The notes under the pieces: generated by a model
What the model was told of the DNA's origin: nothing
Seen by the model: the letters and a program-made list of their open reading frames with translations, nothing else
Databases searched by the model: none
Assembly (NCBI RefSeq): GCF_900141805.1
Contig: NZ_FQYN01000010.1
Span: forward strand, 62,001 to 126,000
Length of the DNA: 64,000 nt
Reading direction: 5' to 3'
DNA from: Hymenobacter daecheongensis DSM 21074
GTDB lineage: Bacteria; Bacteroidota; Bacteroidia; Cytophagales; Hymenobacteraceae
Position numbers and translations under genes: made by a program
Shown here: piece after piece, positions 26,194 to 34,429 of the stretch
Numbering within the stretch: the first letter of the stretch is position 1
Layout: each line of letters starts with the position of its first letter

Positions 26194-28490
26194 TTCCTAA
26201 AGGCAACAAGCTTTGGCTTCGCCGCAGGGAAGTGATGGACTATGGGGTTCTTGAAACATCCATTGACCAAGGGCTTTACCGTAACCGTCGCGGTACGCGG
26301 GGCTGGAGCCATGTGTTCGACTCCATTGAAGGGTGTCTGATTGACTATGACACTATACCTGCCCGGACTATTAGGGAGTATGCTATTCCCTCCAAAGCGG
26401 AATTACTGGCTCAATACAAAGCCGAAACGCAAGAACTAAAGGCAGCGGAACTGGCCGTGGCCGGCTCCGCCCTCACGGCGCTGCACGCCCGGATGGTATG
26501 CCCGACCGATTACAACATCTTCTTTACCCGCGCCGGGCTGACCAGTACGGGCGAAAGCGTGGAGGCGAAAGCCACGCAGCTGACGGAGGCCGCGGGCTGG
26601 CTGCGGCTGCTGGCGAACCTGGAAACGCGGGCACAGCTGAAGTCGCTGGGCTTCGAGAAGAAAGACCAGGCCCGCGCCGCCGTGCTCGACCAGGTGCTAG
26701 ACCAGAAGCTGTATGGACTGCGGGTGAGCAACGTGCGGGTGCTGCAGGCCAAGGAGCTGGCCTTCGCCAAAGCCCTTCAGCTGTCGGTGGAGGACCAGGA
26801 AGCGGGCCTTTCGCAGCATGAACGGCAGCGAAACGCGCATGAACGGGCACTGCTGACGCTGGTTCCGGACCGTTATGGGCGGGATAATGCCCGCAAAATA
26901 GGCCGTAAACAGGTGGTAAACGGCACCGATACGCGCGTGCTGCTGGCTTCGGGGCAGGTAGATATGAGCGAATGGCACGCGAATACCATCGCGACGCTGT
27001 TCATGAACCCTGGTAGCGGCAACAAATTCGACCTGCGGGAGGTGTATCGGCGCTACAAGCAGCGCTGTGCGGCCACGGGCCGCGAGCCGATCTGCACGGA
27101 GTCGGGCATGAAGGCGTTTCTGCTGCGCAACGACGTGCGCCAGTTCACGGCCTGGGAGCGGGACGGCCACGCCAGCATTGAGAAGTACTTGCCCCACGTT
27201 CGGCGGGAGCGGCCTTCGTACTCGCTGTCGAAGGGTGGCTACGACGGCTTCTCCCTGGACTTCTACACCACGATGGATGGGGCGCGGGTGATGCTGACGA
27301 TGGTAGCCGTATTCGACTATCACTCCGAAGCCATCACGGGCTTCTCGGTGGGGCTGGTAGAAAACGGCTTTATGGTGCGGGAAATGTACCGCAACCACCT
27401 GAATCAGCTGGACGGCCGCAGCTTCATTGAGATTGAAAGTGACCGGTTTTCGGGGAACCTGGCCAAGGATACGCAGCAGATTTTCCGCCGCGCCTGTCAG
27501 ATCATCACGCAGCCCGCACCGAACGACCCACGGGGCAAGGCACCGAACCCAAAGGCCCGCTTTGTGGAGCGGCTGGGGCAGGAGCTGAACCGGCTGGCGC
27601 AGAACGTGGAGGGCTGGAAGGGCACCAACATCACGAGCATCGACCAGCAGCGCAAGGCGAACCCCGACTACGCGGGCACGGCCTCGCAGGGGTCGCTGGA
27701 GCTGGGCATTCGGCAGGTGTCGAAGCTGGTGGCGGTGTACAACCACGAGCAAGTGGAGAAATGGAACGGGCAAACCCGCTGGCAGCGCCTGCTGGCCGAC
27801 CTGAACCCGGAAGCGCCGGTGCTGGATGCGCTGACGCGGGCCACGCTGCTGAGCCAGCACACCGTGACGAGCGTGCGCCACGCGGCGGTGCGCATCACGG
27901 TAGGCAACAAAACCCACGAATACCCCTTCCCGACCTACGCCAAATATGCCCACAAGATGGGCAAAGGCCTGAAAGTGCGGGTGTATTACGACGAAACCAA
28001 CCTGGCTTCGGTGGATGTGTTCGGCTTCGCGGATGCCAAAGACACGGGCACCGACGTGCATCTGGCCACGCTGGGCAAAGGCCAGCGGGTGCAGATGGCC
28101 AAGACCGAACAGACCGACGGCGACCAGGCCGAGCTAGGCCGGCAGGACCGCCAGCGCGAAGCTATGCGCGAAGAGATGGACCGCAAGCAGCTGGAAAGCG
28201 AGGCCGTGGCCTACGAGCTGGAGGTGCCGGCCGGTATCGGGGTGAAGGCGCTGCGGGCGCTGGTGAAGGGGGCGCGGCTGACCAGCCCGGTGGTGGCGGA
28301 CTTCGACACCCGCTTCGGGCAGGTGCTGGCGGCCCCGGCGGCGGCGGCCCAGCTGGCCTACTACGATGACGCGCTGCTGCGCGACCAGGGCCACCGGGTG
28401 CCGGTGGTGGTGGACGCGCCGGCCCGGAAGACGACCAAAGCGCGGGAGCGATACGACAGCTACAAAGACAGCGGCATCGACTTCAGCTAA
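26190..28490 (+). CDS. MuA-type DDE transposase
   Basis: Cuts and joins the phage ends during lysogeny and replicative transposition. The catalytic core shows GFSLDFYTTMDG (Asp357), EIESDRFSGN (Asp418) and ARFVERLGQELN (Glu460 by position), in the spacing of MuA/IS481-type transposases. N-terminal 250 residues hold winged-helix end-binding regions; the C-terminal 150 residues are Ala/Arg-rich and end in a short basic tail, as expected for the MuB/ClpX contact region. Length 766 aa is longer than MuA (663). Confidence 0.93.
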   Translation: MIPKGNKLWLRRREVMDYGVLETSIDQGLYRNRRGTRGWSHVFDSIEGCLIDYDTIPARTIREYAIPSKAELLAQYKAETQELKAAELAVAGSALTALHARMVCPTDYNIFFTRAGLTSTGESVEAKATQLTEAAGWLRLLANLETRAQLKSLGFEKKDQARAAVLDQVLDQKLYGLRVSNVRVLQAKELAFAKALQLSVEDQEAGLSQHERQRNAHERALLTLVPDRYGRDNARKIGRKQVVNGTDTRVLLASGQVDMSEWHANTIATLFMNPGSGNKFDLREVYRRYKQRCAATGREPICTESGMKAFLLRNDVRQFTAWERDGHASIEKYLPHVRRERPSYSLSKGGYDGFSLDFYTTMDGARVMLTMVAVFDYHSEAITGFSVGLVENGFMVREMYRNHLNQLDGRSFIEIESDRFSGNLAKDTQQIFRRACQIITQPAPNDPRGKAPNPKARFVERLGQELNRLAQNVEGWKGTNITSIDQQRKANPDYAGTASQGSLELGIRQVSKLVAVYNHEQVEKWNGQTRWQRLLADLNPEAPVLDALTRATLLSQHTVTSVRHAAVRITVGNKTHEYPFPTYAKYAHKMGKGLKVRVYYDETNLASVDVFGFADAKDTGTDVHLATLGKGQRVQMAKTEQTDGDQAELGRQDRQREAMREEMDRKQLESEAVAYELEVPAGIGVKALRALVKGARLTSPVVADFDTRFGQVLAAPAAAAQLAYYDDALLRDQGHRVPVVVDAPARKTTKARERYDSYKDSGIDFS

Positions 28491-28555
28491 ACAAAAACCC
28501 GCCTCGGTGGCGACCAAGACGGGCTCAATTCAAAACCACTAACACTCACAAACCT

Positions 28556-29461
28556 ATGACTGAAGATCGGAAAGTGCAAATCGCACGGGGCCTGGTGAAG
28601 TACATCGAGGACCACAAGGACGCTGGCATGAGCCAGAACAAGGTGGCTACGGTCTGCGGCATGTCGGCCGCGACCATCTCCCACATCATCGCGGGCAAGT
28701 GGAACGCGGTGCCGGCTCAGGGCGGCACGCGCACTACTACCGTCACGGATGCCATCTTTTTGAAGATTGAGGCGGCCCTGGGGCTGACGGCGGACTTCTT
28801 CGAGACGGACAACTATGCGGCCATCTTCGGGGCCTGCATGGATGCCAAGGTTCGGAAGGAGTGGCGCATCATCGACGGGCTGACGGGGGCCGGCAAGTCC
28901 TTCGCCGTGGAGCGTTTTGCCCGCACGCAGCCACGCGAAACCTTCCTGATCCGGTGCAAAAACACCATGAACGCGAAGGAATTCATGCAGGCCATTGCCC
29001 GCGCCGTGGGGGCCTGCGAGGTGGGCACGCGCCACCGCATCTGCCAGAGCATTGCCGACCGGCTGCTGACCATGACGCACCCGCTGCTCATCATCGATGA
29101 GTCGGAAGCGCTGTTCAAGCGCACCAGCGAAGGCGGCTTCGGGGCCATAAAGGACATCTGCGATGAGGTGAAAGGCCGGGTGGGCATCGTGCTGGTGGGG
29201 GCCAACGACTTCCTGGAGCAGCTGCGCCTGCGGGCCATGAACCTGCGCAGCTGCTTCCCGCAGCTGGTAAGCCGCTTCGCCACGGCTCCGGTAGCGCTGG
29301 AGGTGCTAAGCCGGGCCGACGTGGAGCTGATTGCGCCAGCCTTCGGTGTGCAGGCGAAGAAGGAAATGGACCGGCTGTATGACGGCGCGGCCAACTTCCG
29401 GGAGCTGTTCGACGCGCTTCGTCGGCAACAGGCCGACCAGTACCTACTCAAAGCGGCTTAG
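28556..29461 (+). CDS. MuB-type target-choosing AAA ATPase
   Basis: Binds DNA with ATP and brings target DNA to the transposase. N-terminal helix-turn-helix (MSQNKVATVCGMSAATISHI), Walker A GLTGAGKS at 108-115, Walker B LLIIDESE at 177-184, sensor-like VLVGANDFL. The 301-aa length and place directly after muA fit MuB. It is separated from muA by 65 bp containing a weak hairpin. Confidence 0.92.
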   Translation: MTEDRKVQIARGLVKYIEDHKDAGMSQNKVATVCGMSAATISHIIAGKWNAVPAQGGTRTTTVTDAIFLKIEAALGLTADFFETDNYAAIFGACMDAKVRKEWRIIDGLTGAGKSFAVERFARTQPRETFLIRCKNTMNAKEFMQAIARAVGACEVGTRHRICQSIADRLLTMTHPLLIIDESEALFKRTSEGGFGAIKDICDEVKGRVGIVLVGANDFLEQLRLRAMNLRSCFPQLVSRFATAPVALEVLSRADVELIAPAFGVQAKKEMDRLYDGAANFRELFDALRRQQADQYLLKAA

Positions 29462-29465
29462 GGCG

Positions 29466-29669
29466 ATGGAACAGACACCGCAAGGATGGCTGTGGCCGCA
29501 TAAAGCTGCCGTTCGCCACTACTTCAACGGGGCCAACGCCAATGCCTTGTGTGGGCGGGTGAAGCAATCGAGGCTGCCCGGCTCCAAGCTCCGAGACAAT
29601 CACCATCGGAGCATGCACAACTGCAAAATCTGTCAAGAAAAACGCGAACAGCTTCAGCAAAATGGGTAA
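29466..29669 (+). CDS. small putative zinc-binding phage protein
   Basis: 67 aa. The pattern HYFNGANANALCG ... CKICQEKR gives one His and three Cys spaced like a small zinc ribbon. The same HYF-x5-ALCG-...-CxxC layout recurs in the 3' phage gene at 56417. Starts 4 bp after muB stop; overlaps the next ATPase by 8 bp, so it is translated within the early operon. Role unknown. Confidence 0.7.
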   Translation: MEQTPQGWLWPHKAAVRHYFNGANANALCGRVKQSRLPGSKLRDNHHRSMHNCKICQEKREQLQQNG

Positions 29670-30345
29670 ATCTATCAGCATACACGAGCTGGATAAGAAG
29701 CATTATCCGCTCATGCCGCTCTCAGAAGAGTGGCAGCAATACATCGGGCATCCGGAAATTGGGTTTCGGATGCTGGTCTGGGGCGAGTCGGGGCATGGCA
29801 AAACGACCTTCGTAGTGAAGCTCTGCAAGGAGCTGGCGCAGCATGGCAAGGTGTACTACAACTCCATCGAGCAGGGCGAGGGGGCTTCCATTCAGAAGGT
29901 GATGCGCCTGTGCAACGTGACGGCCGACTGCAAACCGGGCTCCTTCATGCTGGGCGACCGGGACTCTTATCAGGAGATGTGGGATAAGCTGGCCAAGCCC
30001 CGCCAGCGCGTCCGGTTCGTGGTCATCGACTCGCTGCAGTACATCAGCCTGACCAAGGACCAGTACAAGCAGCTGACCGAAACCTTCCCCCGCATTGCGC
30101 TCATCATCATCAGCTGGTCGGAAGGCTCGGGGCAGCCGAAAGGCGACACGGCCAAGAGCATCCGCTACATGGTGGATATCAAAACCCAGGTGAAGAAGGG
30201 CGTGGCGCGGTCGGATAGTCGCTTTGGGGCGACGGTGCCCTACCAGGTGATTCCGTGGGAAGAGAAGGAACGGGCACCGGCGGCCAGGGGCCAGAAGCTG
30301 CTGGACGTGGGGCAGCAACAGTTAGCGCTGGTAGAAAATGGCTAA
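29662..30345 (+). CDS. second phage P-loop ATPase, RecA/AAA_25-like
   Basis: 227 aa, Walker A GESGHGKTT at 41-49 and Walker B FVVIDSLQ around 119-126, followed by an LTETFP / IIISWSEG strand that resembles the RecA-like fold of RadA and DnaB-type ATPases. No DNA-binding motif is evident. Mu itself lacks such a gene, so it is an addition to the early block; it may act in replication, recombination or defence evasion (inference). Confidence 0.75.
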   Translation: MGKSISIHELDKKHYPLMPLSEEWQQYIGHPEIGFRMLVWGESGHGKTTFVVKLCKELAQHGKVYYNSIEQGEGASIQKVMRLCNVTADCKPGSFMLGDRDSYQEMWDKLAKPRQRVRFVVIDSLQYISLTKDQYKQLTETFPRIALIIISWSEGSGQPKGDTAKSIRYMVDIKTQVKKGVARSDSRFGATVPYQVIPWEEKERAPAARGQKLLDVGQQQLALVENG

Positions 30346-30700
30346 GACCCAGCTGCTAAAAAATTACATGGTGAAGCGGCTCGACCACGGCCGCATCCGC
30401 TTTATCCTCCGACCTGATGAGCACCTGGCACTAAAAGCCTTGCTGGAAGAAGTAGCGGACGATATGCTGGATGGTCTGGATGAGTTCGCAGACGCGGTAT
30501 CTGCCTGGCTTAGGGCGCTAGCGCAGGAAATGCTTACCCGCCGCTACCTGCTGATGACGCTGGCAGACAAGGAAAACACCTTCGTGCTGTCGAAAAGCGA
30601 AGCCCTCGGGGTGCTTTCCATCCTCTGGTCGGAACCACTGCTGGAAACCCGCCCGATCCTGCAAATTCTATTTGGAGAACTCCACCAACTGCTAAGCTGA
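30338..30700 (+). CDS. hypothetical phage early protein
   Basis: Not recognised. 120 aa, leucine-rich and helical throughout, with no Cys motif or signal. Overlaps the ATPase by 8 bp and touches the next gene at 30700, so it belongs to the tightly packed early operon. Confidence 0.6.
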   Translation: MAKTQLLKNYMVKRLDHGRIRFILRPDEHLALKALLEEVADDMLDGLDEFADAVSAWLRALAQEMLTRRYLLMTLADKENTFVLSKSEALGVLSILWSEPLLETRPILQILFGELHQLLS

Positions 30701-31128
30701 TGAACACACGCCTGGAAATAGAGCTGCTCACGCTGGAGGTGTGCGAGCGGCTGCACCTGACGCTGGCCCAGGTGATGGAAGTGCAGGTGGACCTGGCCAG
30801 CGACTACCTGAAAGCGCTGTGCCGGGGCGGGTGGCTGGCCGGTCCGGAAGAGGCCCAGCTGCTGGCGATGCTGCCGGAATTCTGGGCGTGGTGGCGGCAG
30901 CGATGGGCCAACCGCGACCGAAACATGCTGGCCGGCCTGAACCCGCTGGCGGTGCTGGAATGGCAGCAGCAGGGCCGGCCGATGCAGGCGCTGTACTTCG
31001 AGCTGTGTCGGCACCTGGCTTACGCGGGCGGTGCCGCTTACCCAAACGATGTGATAATGGCCGCTTTCGAGGCCGAAAAACGCAGACAACAACTCACTTT
31101 TTCAACCCTTAAAGACCTGTTTAACTGA
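30700..31128 (+). CDS. hypothetical phage early protein
   Basis: Not recognised. 142 aa, helical, rich in Leu, Trp and Gln (FWAWWRQRWANRDRN). Starts on the last base of the previous stop and its own stop overlaps the gam start, so translation is likely coupled. No domain found. Confidence 0.6.
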   Translation: MNTRLEIELLTLEVCERLHLTLAQVMEVQVDLASDYLKALCRGGWLAGPEEAQLLAMLPEFWAWWRQRWANRDRNMLAGLNPLAVLEWQQQGRPMQALYFELCRHLAYAGGAAYPNDVIMAAFEAEKRRQQLTFSTLKDLFN

Positions 31129-31625
31129 TGAAAAACGCAACCACAACCCCCGCAACCCGGCCTACGAAGGTGGCCAAAACGCCCCGCGCTGAGGCCGAAG
31201 CCCTGATGACGCGCTACGCGGCCCTGAGCAAGGCATCAGCCGACATTCTGGAGGAAGCCAAGAAGGCCGCCGCGCCCAAGCTGGATGAGATGGCCGACCT
31301 CAAAGAGAAGCTCCAGGCGTGGAGCGAGAAGCACCCCAACGAGTTCGGGGGCCACAAGATGCTGAGCGTGGAGGCCGGCGTGTTCGGCTTCAAAGCCGGG
31401 GTGAAGTCGGTGGCTTTCCCGGACCCGGAAACCGCTCCGAAGGACATTCAGGCCAAGTACCTGAAGCTGGTGCGGGCCGAGCTGCCCGCCGCCATCATCG
31501 AGAAGGTGGACTCCGGGGCGGTGGTGAAAGCCTGGGGCCTGGTGCCGGCCCTGTGCAAGGGGCTGGAAAAGCTGGGTATCAGCATTAAGCAGCCCGATAA
31601 TTTCATCGTCACAGCTAAGAAGTAG
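31128..31625 (+). CDS. Gam-like host-nuclease inhibitor
   Basis: Mu Gam, a Ku-like end-binding protein, shields linear phage DNA from RecBCD-type exonucleases. Here the 165-aa protein has the conserved middle (KLQAWSEKHPNEFGG, VEAGVFGFKAG) and C-terminal helix with KAWGLVPALCKGLEKLGI. The first 20 residues are Thr/Pro/Lys-rich. Place in the early block agrees with Mu. Confidence 0.8.
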   Translation: MKNATTTPATRPTKVAKTPRAEAEALMTRYAALSKASADILEEAKKAAAPKLDEMADLKEKLQAWSEKHPNEFGGHKMLSVEAGVFGFKAGVKSVAFPDPETAPKDIQAKYLKLVRAELPAAIIEKVDSGAVVKAWGLVPALCKGLEKLGISIKQPDNFIVTAKK

Positions 31626-31629
31626 ACCG

Positions 31630-31998
31630 ATGGCCAGCATCTTCGATGTAACCCCGCTGACAGAAACGGGGATGGAACTTGCTCACCGTGCCGTGATGCA
31701 CGATGTATGGCTTGAGCGGGTACGGCAGATAGAAAAGTTTGGCTGGCAAAATCGCCCCCCTTTCGAGTGGAAGATTATCCTGGACGAAGAAGTGGGTGAA
31801 GTATCCCACGAGGTCTGTGAGGTCTATTTTCAAGGGGGTGAGTTCAGCGAAAAATATCGGAAGGAAATGGTAGAGGTGGCGGCGGTTGCTCTGGCCGCCA
31901 TCCAGAATTACGACTACCGCAAGGCAAGGCTGGATGCCGAAATCCAGGCCGCGAAGGAACAGCTAAGAGGCTCCAGCGGCCGGGTGCTGCGCTCTTAG
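31630..31998 (+). CDS. MazG-like nucleotide pyrophosphohydrolase
   Basis: 122 aa. ERVRQIEKFGW, WKIILDEEVGEVSHEV and RKEMVEVAAVALAAIQNY show the helical EExxE + ExxD-type metal site of phage MazG/DUF550 proteins. Likely hydrolyses (d)NTPs or alarmones in the infected cell. Ends directly before the first tRNA-like hairpin. Confidence 0.75.
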   Translation: MASIFDVTPLTETGMELAHRAVMHDVWLERVRQIEKFGWQNRPPFEWKIILDEEVGEVSHEVCEVYFQGGEFSEKYRKEMVEVAAVALAAIQNYDYRKARLDAEIQAAKEQLRGSSGRVLRS

Positions 31999-32004
31999 TT
32001 CCCC

Positions 32005-32048
32005 AGCCCGGATGGCATACAGCGTGGTTCGAGTCCACGCCGGGCGCT
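32005..32048 (+). ncRNA. tRNA-like minihelix, copy 1
   Basis: A perfect T-arm (CGTGG 32023-32027, loop TTCGAGT, CCACG 32035-32039) is stacked on a 6-bp acceptor-like stem (GCCCGG 32006-32011 with CCGGGC 32040-32045). The 5' strand and the T-arm are joined by 11 nt (ATGGCATACAG) where a tRNA has D and anticodon arms. No CCA is encoded. It begins a few bases after the MazG-like stop. See copy 2 at 32887. Confidence 0.7.
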
Positions 32049-32075
32049 ATTTCTTTTCACCCTAACCCTTCTGCT

Positions 32076-32183
32076 ATGCTCAAACTCCTGGCCCTGGCGG
32101 TGCTGCTCCGGCTGCACGCCCACCACCCCCGCGAAGCCGAACCCCCGGCCCCCCGGCCGGCCCTGGTGGCCTGTACGGAATAA
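32076..32183 (+). CDS. small ORF, 35 aa
   Basis: Starts 28 nt after the first tRNA-like hairpin. Hydrophobic N-terminus (MLKLLALAVLLRLHAHH) then a Pro/Arg-rich tail with one Cys. No homology recognised; it may be a tiny membrane or secreted protein, or not translated. Confidence 0.35.
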   Translation: MLKLLALAVLLRLHAHHPREAEPPAPRPALVACTE

Positions 32184-32216
32184 GCTTTTCACCTTTTACT
32201 TACCCTTCACACACTC

Positions 32217-32420
32217 ATGGAAAACGCAAATAAGAAGCCCCAGGGCACCGCCTTCTTTGGCAATCTGCCGGCCGTGCCGGTCCTCATTCTCATCATCTGG
32301 CTGGCAATGACGGTGGTGTATTATACCATTGGCCTCTCGCACGATGTGAGCCTGCCCATTGTGCTGGCCACGGTGGTGTGGTTCATTGTGTGGCTGGTTC
32401 GGGCGGTGCGTCGTGCATAG
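32217..32420 (+). CDS. small two-helix membrane protein
   Basis: 67 aa with hydrophobic segments at about 18-38 (VPVLILIIWLAMTVVYY) and 45-63 (LPIVLATVVWFIVWLV), short charged ends. Overlaps the next gene by 8 bp. Could be an early inner-membrane phage protein; not clearly a holin since the lysis genes are at 45 kb. Confidence 0.6.
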   Translation: MENANKKPQGTAFFGNLPAVPVLILIIWLAMTVVYYTIGLSHDVSLPIVLATVVWFIVWLVRAVRRA

Positions 32421-32880
32421 TTCGATAGTGCTGTGGGCGGCGGCGCTGGTATCCATCGGGGCCGCCGACCTCTTCGCCCACCGGGATGAGCTGACGGCCC
32501 GGCGCTTCCGGGAGCTAAGCCCCGCGACGGTAGCGGGGGAGCTGGACCGGAGCCGCAACCGGCGCTGGCACCGGCTGGGGGCGCAGCAGCGCCTGGTGAT
32601 GGCGGGCGTGCTGGCCTCTTCGGTGAGCCTGGCGCTGGGAAGCCAGCGGGCGTTCTGGGTGCTGCTGCTGCTGTGCGGGGCGCTCATCACGCTGTGCTTC
32701 GATATCAGCTTCAATCTGCGCTTCGGGCAGCGCTGGTGGTACGCCGGCACCACGGCCCTCACCGATGAGCTGCTGAACAAGCTGGGCCTGAAACACCAGC
32801 TGAATGCCGGCAAGCTGGCAGCGGCGGTGAAGCTGGCGGCGGTGCTGGCCGGCGTGGCCGGCTGGATTTTCTGGCTTTAG
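32413..32880 (+). CDS. hypothetical membrane protein
   Basis: 155 aa from a GTG at 32413 that overlaps the previous stop. Hydrophobic segments near 5-20, 80-105 and 135-155. An ATG-like earlier start at TTG 32359 lies inside the previous gene in another frame and is unlikely. The stop TAG abuts the second tRNA-like hairpin. Not recognised. Confidence 0.6.
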   Translation: MHSSIVLWAAALVSIGAADLFAHRDELTARRFRELSPATVAGELDRSRNRRWHRLGAQQRLVMAGVLASSVSLALGSQRAFWVLLLLCGALITLCFDISFNLRFGQRWWYAGTTALTDELLNKLGLKHQLNAGKLAAAVKLAAVLAGVAGWIFWL

Positions 32881-32886
32881 TACCTC

Positions 32887-32931
32887 AGCCCGGACGGCAT
32901 ACAGACGTGGTTCGAGTCCACGCCGGGCGCT
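32887..32931 (+). ncRNA. tRNA-like minihelix, copy 2
   Basis: Second copy, 45 nt. GCCCGG (32888-32893) pairs with CCGGGC (32923-32928); T-arm CGTGG (32906-32910), loop TTCGAGT, CCACG (32918-32922). It differs from copy 1 by one substitution (ACGG for ATGG) and one inserted A, both in the unpaired bridge. The stems are unchanged, so structure rather than simple sequence is kept. Like copy 1 it abuts an upstream stop and precedes a phage gene. Confidence 0.7.
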
Positions 32932-32945
32932 ATTTACCTACCTCA

Positions 32946-34007
32946 ATGGGATACGATCAACTCACATTCACCTTCGCGGAAGGCTACGAGCTGCCTGTAG
33001 TGGCTGCGCTACCCACCGGCCCCAGTGAGCCGGATGATGTGCTGAGCTACGACCGGTATGTGGTCTTTTTCAGTGGAGGAAAAGACAGTGTGGCCAGTGC
33101 TCTGGAGCTATTGGAACGTGGTGTGCCAGCCCATAAGATTGAGTTGTGGCATCACATTGTGGACGGCCGTGAGGGTTCTACCCTCATGGATTGGCCTTGC
33201 ACCAACGATTACTGCCGGGCTTTTGCGGAAGCCTTTGGTATGCACATCTACTTCAGTTGGAAGCACGGCGGGTTTGAGCGGGAGATGTTGCGGCACAACA
33301 GCCGCACGGCTCCTATCAGCTTCGAGGTTCCCACCTCAGCGGGTACTGAGATAAGCACTGTCGGCGGCACGGGTGGTAAGGAATCAACCCGACGCCTATT
33401 TCCCCAGGTGTCAGCCGATTTGTCGGTGCGTTGGTGTAGTTCCTACACTAAGATTCATGTAGCTCAAGCGGCGCTTCGTAATCAAGCCCGCTTTGAACAA
33501 GCTCGAACGCTGCTGGTGAGTGGCGAACGTGCAGAGGAAAGCCCAAATCGTGCCCGGTATACAGCTTTTGCCCCAGATGCCACCGACGCTAGGAACAGCC
33601 CACGGTTAGCGCGGCACATGGACCGCTGGATGCCGATACATCAGTGGAGCGAGGTGCAGGTATGGGACCTGATGCGCAAGTACAGTGTCAACCCTCACCC
33701 TGCATACCGGCTGGGGTGGTCCCGCTGCTCTTGTGCAGGCTGCATTTTCAACGGAGCCGATGAGTTTGCTACGCTTCGCCGCATCAATGCCCAGCAGTTC
33801 GGGCAGATGACAACCCACGAAACAGACTTTGGGCGCACCATCAAGCGTGCTACCACCCTCGATACGCTGGCAGACCAAGGCAAGCCCTTCCCCGTGAAGG
33901 CATCTGATGTAGCAGCAGCCCTCAGTGAAACCTGGTACGAGCCCATCATTTTGTCGGATTGGGAGCTGCCAGTTGGTGCTTTCGCCAAAGGAAACGGACC
34001 TAGTTAA
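32946..34007 (+). CDS. PAPS reductase-like PP-loop enzyme
   Basis: 353 aa. The PP-loop FFSGGKDSVA (43-48) activates a substrate with ATP, as in PAPS reductases, DndC and tRNA thiolases. A Cys group SRCSCAGCIF near residue 260 could hold a metal or iron-sulfur cluster. ATG 32946 lies 14 nt after the second tRNA-like hairpin; reading on from 32907 would pass through the hairpin. Such enzymes occur in many phages, mostly with unknown target. No Dnd or Q-type partners are present. Confidence 0.85.
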   Translation: MGYDQLTFTFAEGYELPVVAALPTGPSEPDDVLSYDRYVVFFSGGKDSVASALELLERGVPAHKIELWHHIVDGREGSTLMDWPCTNDYCRAFAEAFGMHIYFSWKHGGFEREMLRHNSRTAPISFEVPTSAGTEISTVGGTGGKESTRRLFPQVSADLSVRWCSSYTKIHVAQAALRNQARFEQARTLLVSGERAEESPNRARYTAFAPDATDARNSPRLARHMDRWMPIHQWSEVQVWDLMRKYSVNPHPAYRLGWSRCSCAGCIFNGADEFATLRRINAQQFGQMTTHETDFGRTIKRATTLDTLADQGKPFPVKASDVAAALSETWYEPIILSDWELPVGAFAKGNGPS

Positions 34008-34018
34008 TCCCCCCACTT

Positions 34019-34429
34019 ATGAAACCCATCAACCCCAACCAAAACAAGCTGCTCCACCTGTTGCTGACGCAATGCGAGCTGGAGCACATGAAGGAAACCC
34101 TGGTGAGCAGCTTCACCGATGAGCGCTCCACCAGCTCCACCGATCTGACGGAGCACGAGGCCGGCTGCCTGATTTGCTACCTGCAGGATGAGCACAACCA
34201 GAAGTGCAAGCCGATGCGGGGCAAAGTTATTCACTACCTCTGCCTGCTGGGCTACGTGGATGACCACGGCAAGGCCGACTGGGCACGCATCGATAACTTC
34301 ATTGTGAACATCGGGAGCAACAACCCGCGCCGGGTGCGGCTCAACTTCCTCTACCGCTCGGAGCTACCCAAAGTGGTGAGCCAGGTGGAGGCGATGTATA
34401 AGCATGAAACGAAGCGGCTGGCCAAATGA
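34019..34429 (+). CDS. GemA/gp16-like phage regulator (tentative)
   Basis: 136 aa; pattern NKLLHLLLTQCELEHMKETLV ... DLTEHEAGCLICYL ... VIHYLCLLGYVDDHGKADW resembles the short helical Mu gp16/GemA proteins in length, place and Leu/Glu spacing. This is an assignment by position and composition, not by strong motif. It starts 11 bp after the PP-loop gene. Confidence 0.45.
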   Translation: MKPINPNQNKLLHLLLTQCELEHMKETLVSSFTDERSTSSTDLTEHEAGCLICYLQDEHNQKCKPMRGKVIHYLCLLGYVDDHGKADWARIDNFIVNIGSNNPRRVRLNFLYRSELPKVVSQVEAMYKHETKRLAK

